A stretch of DNA of 32,996 nt, from the NCBI GenBank assembly GCA_013112725.1, contig JABFFZ010000066.1, positions 1-32,996 of the forward strand, read 5' to 3'. Positions within the stretch are counted from its first letter, which is position 1. The number at the start of each line of letters is the position of its first letter. This DNA comes from Chloroflexota bacterium (lineage in GTDB: Bacteria; Chloroflexota; Anaerolineae; Promineifilales; Promineifilaceae). The position numbers and the translations under genes are program-made. Below the pieces are notes generated by a model that saw only the letters and a program-made list of their open reading frames with translations, did no database searches and had not been told where the DNA came from. Below are positions 31,530 through 32,996 of the stretch, in pieces.

Positions 31530-32489
31530 ATGACAACCGAAACGTCCGCTGGTCACGGCCGTACTCTGCACGACCGCATCTTCAAGGAGTTCCTGCACCG
31601 CTTCTTGCCAGACTTCCTACACCTCTTCTTCCCGGCCGAAGCGGCCCGGCTGGATTTTGACACCCTGGTCTTTCTTGACCAGGAACTGGTGGTTAATCTA
31701 CCCGGCCAAAGCCTGCGCATCACCGATGTGGTGGCCGAAACTGCCACCCTGGAAGGGGAAGGGGAAGTGATTATCATCCATGTGGAAGTAGAGGGGCGTG
31801 ACCGGCGGGGCCTGCCACAGCGGATGTTTGAGTATTACGGCCTGCTGCGGTTACTACGACAGAAGCGGGTGCTGCCGCTGGTGTTGGTGCTGCTGCCCCA
31901 TGCCGGCGGCCTGACCTGGCAGGTGTACCGGGAAACGTTTCTTGACCGGACGCTGGTGGAGTTCCACTACGGGCAGGTGGGGCTGCGCGACCTGCACAGC
32001 GAGGATTATCTGGGCGACAACCCGGTGGCGGCCGCCCTGGCGGCGCTAATGCAGCCGGCGCACCTGCACCCGGCGGAGGTGAAGCTGGCCGGTTTACAGG
32101 AGGTGATTGCCAGCGACTTGACAGAGGGGGACAAGCTCTTTTTAATAGACATTATCGAAACATACTTACCGCAAGAGGCGTTGGTGGGTGCAGGAGAACA
32201 GATCATGCAAGCATTACTGGAAACAGAGCTGACCTGGGGTGAAAGACACAAACTGGAAGGCAAACTGGAAGGCAAACTGGAAGGCAAACTGGAAGGCAAA
32301 CTGGAAGGTGAAATTAAGGGCAAGGTTGATGTGCTGCTGCGGCAATTACGACGTAAGTTCGGACGACTGCCGGAAGGATTTGTGGCCCGGTTGCAGGCGA
32401 TTGATGACCCGGCGGTGTTAGATGAATTGAGCGAGCAGGTCATCACGGCCGTGACCCTGGACGACATCACCTTACCCGGCCCCAACTAA
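31530..32489 (+). CDS. Rpn-type/PD-(D/E)XK nuclease-family transposase-like protein with DUF4351-like tail
   Basis: A 319-residue protein. The N-terminal part (HDRIFKEFLHRFLPDFLHLFFP, then LDFDTLVFLDQELV and EVIIIHVEVEGRDRRGLPQRMFEYYGLL) matches the large family of putative transposases and Rpn recombination-promoting nucleases with a PD-(D/E)XK fold. Residues of about 240-265 are five LEGK repeats, coded by five 12-base tandem copies. The C-terminal RQLRRKFGRLPEGFVARLQAI resembles DUF4351. CGAGGT precedes the ATG. A nuclease role is inferred; many members have unknown function and none need be mobile. Confidence 0.75.
   Translation: MTTETSAGHGRTLHDRIFKEFLHRFLPDFLHLFFPAEAARLDFDTLVFLDQELVVNLPGQSLRITDVVAETATLEGEGEVIIIHVEVEGRDRRGLPQRMFEYYGLLRLLRQKRVLPLVLVLLPHAGGLTWQVYRETFLDRTLVEFHYGQVGLRDLHSEDYLGDNPVAAALAALMQPAHLHPAEVKLAGLQEVIASDLTEGDKLFLIDIIETYLPQEALVGAGEQIMQALLETELTWGERHKLEGKLEGKLEGKLEGKLEGEIKGKVDVLLRQLRRKFGRLPEGFVARLQAIDDPAVLDELSEQVITAVTLDDITLPGPN
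32250..32309 (+). repeat. five tandem 12-bp units inside the Rpn-like gene
   Basis: AAACTGGAAGGC occurs four times without change from 32250, and a fifth copy ends in T. Each unit codes for Lys-Leu-Glu-Gly. Gain or loss of a unit keeps the frame, so length variation among strains is likely. Confidence 0.95.
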
Positions 32490-32549
32490 ACCAGCACCGC
32501 ACGTTGCTATGGTGCGGAGACCCCCGGCAGTTGGCCATCGGATTACGGG

Positions 32550-32996
32550 TCACGGATTACGGGCAACAGAGCGCAGGCGTTCTAAAAATTCGCTGAGGAT
32601 GATGGCGGTGGCCCCCCACACCATGTGCCCTTCTACATCGAAATAGGGAACGGTCAGGCGGTACTCTTGGCGTTCAATGATTCCTTCGCGGCGGCTGTCC
32701 GGGTGCAGCAAGTAGCTGAGCGGGGTCTCCAGGAGTTCGGCTACTTCATTTTCGGCCAATTGGAAAGATGGCCGTACCCCACTATATGCCCACCCCACAA
32801 AGGGATGCACTTCAAAGTCCGACGGCGGAATCCAGATGGGGGTTAGTTCACCGAGGATGGTAATGGCAGACGGCCGTACCCCCACCTCTTCCTCCGTCTC
32901 CCGCAGCGCCGCTGCCGCCAGCGTCTCCCCCGCCTCCGCCCGCCCGCCGGGAAACGACACCTGCCCCGCGTGCGAATTCAAATCATCCCGCCGCCG
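32550..32996 (-). CDS. CoA pyrophosphatase-like Nudix hydrolase, 5' end outside the window
   Basis: Part of a Nudix enzyme; the frame stays open to the right edge (RRRDD then LNSHAGQVSFPGGR), so the true start lies beyond 32996. The visible 149 codons include HAGQVSFPGG, typical of NudL/CoA pyrophosphatases, and the Nudix box GRAEAGETLAAAALRETEEEVGV, complete except that Thr replaces the usual aliphatic residue after RE. Such enzymes split CoA and related dinucleotides using metal ions. The C-terminal residues and TGA stop are encoded by GGATTAC-type heptads (32540-32561). Confidence 0.85.
   Translation of the reverse strand, partial: RRRDDLNSHAGQVSFPGGRAEAGETLAAAALRETEEEVGVRPSAITILGELTPIWIPPSDFEVHPFVGWAYSGVRPSFQLAENEVAELLETPLSYLLHPDSRREGIIERQEYRLTVPYFDVEGHMVWGATAIILSEFLERLRSVARNP

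Noticed and set aside
1..32996. rRNA, tRNA, insertion sequences or integrases
   Set aside because: I saw no tRNA-like cloverleaf with anticodon arm, no rRNA segment and no transposase with IS-type terminal repeats. The Rpn-like gene belongs to a transposase-like family but has no flanking inverted repeats or target duplication that I could see.

Overview
The window looks like chromosomal DNA of a GC-rich, non-pathogen-like environmental bacterium. Its mixture of LiaF-like envelope proteins, a sortase, lipoproteins, a LivKHMGF importer with a very long LivM, a giant secreted M14/PKD peptidase ending in an FLP-type tail, and TumE-type toxin-antitoxin genes best fits the phylum Chloroflexota (Anaerolineae or relatives). 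This is inferred from gene content; no rRNA or tRNA gene is present to settle it.

Layout. 1-3400: an esterase (minus strand), then two envelope-stress-type membrane proteins (the first with an apparent frameshift) and a rhodanese lipoprotein. 3462-9197: a receiver-histidine kinase, a TumE-like toxin with its partner, a sugar-nucleotide epimerase, a membrane-anchored HExxH metalloprotease, a TPR protein and thioredoxin reductase. 9198-9729 is gene-free and full of repeats. 9730-14886: sortase, plsX, fabF (fatty acid synthesis), a two-TM NERD-like protein and PhoU. 14870-21891: a complete branched-chain amino acid or related ABC importer (substrate-binding lipoprotein, LivH, LivM, LivG, LivF) with its own promoter and internal hairpins after the binding-protein gene, followed by an ornithine cyclodeaminase-family gene. 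21799-24056 (minus strand): a TetR regulator with promoter and twin operators, and a UGT/MGT-type glycosyltransferase. 24087-24301: a small promoter-to-terminator unit that may encode a structured RNA and/or a 24-residue peptide. 24413-27456: a LysM/SH3 membrane protein translationally coupled to a GT-C-like membrane protein. 27471-28022: an HdeD-like gene interrupted by an amber codon. 28254-32996: M14 peptidase with PKD repeats, an Rpn/PD-(D/E)XK-type protein and the 3' part of a CoA-type Nudix hydrolase running off the right edge.

The most unusual signals are in the DNA between and across the genes. First, the palindrome ACGGCCGT occurs about 58 times by my count, where roughly one would be expected by chance; this resembles HIP1 of cyanobacteria but with another sequence. 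Second, most intergenic gaps hold short arrays with a strict 7- or 8-base period, each with its own unit sequence and usually folded back as an inverted repeat. They often begin on the stop codon of the upstream gene and end next to the start site of the following gene; at least one ends in a T-run and looks like a terminator. They resemble cyanobacterial STRR heptamer repeats. Third, several other hairpin families recur in gaps, one with compensatory base changes between copies.
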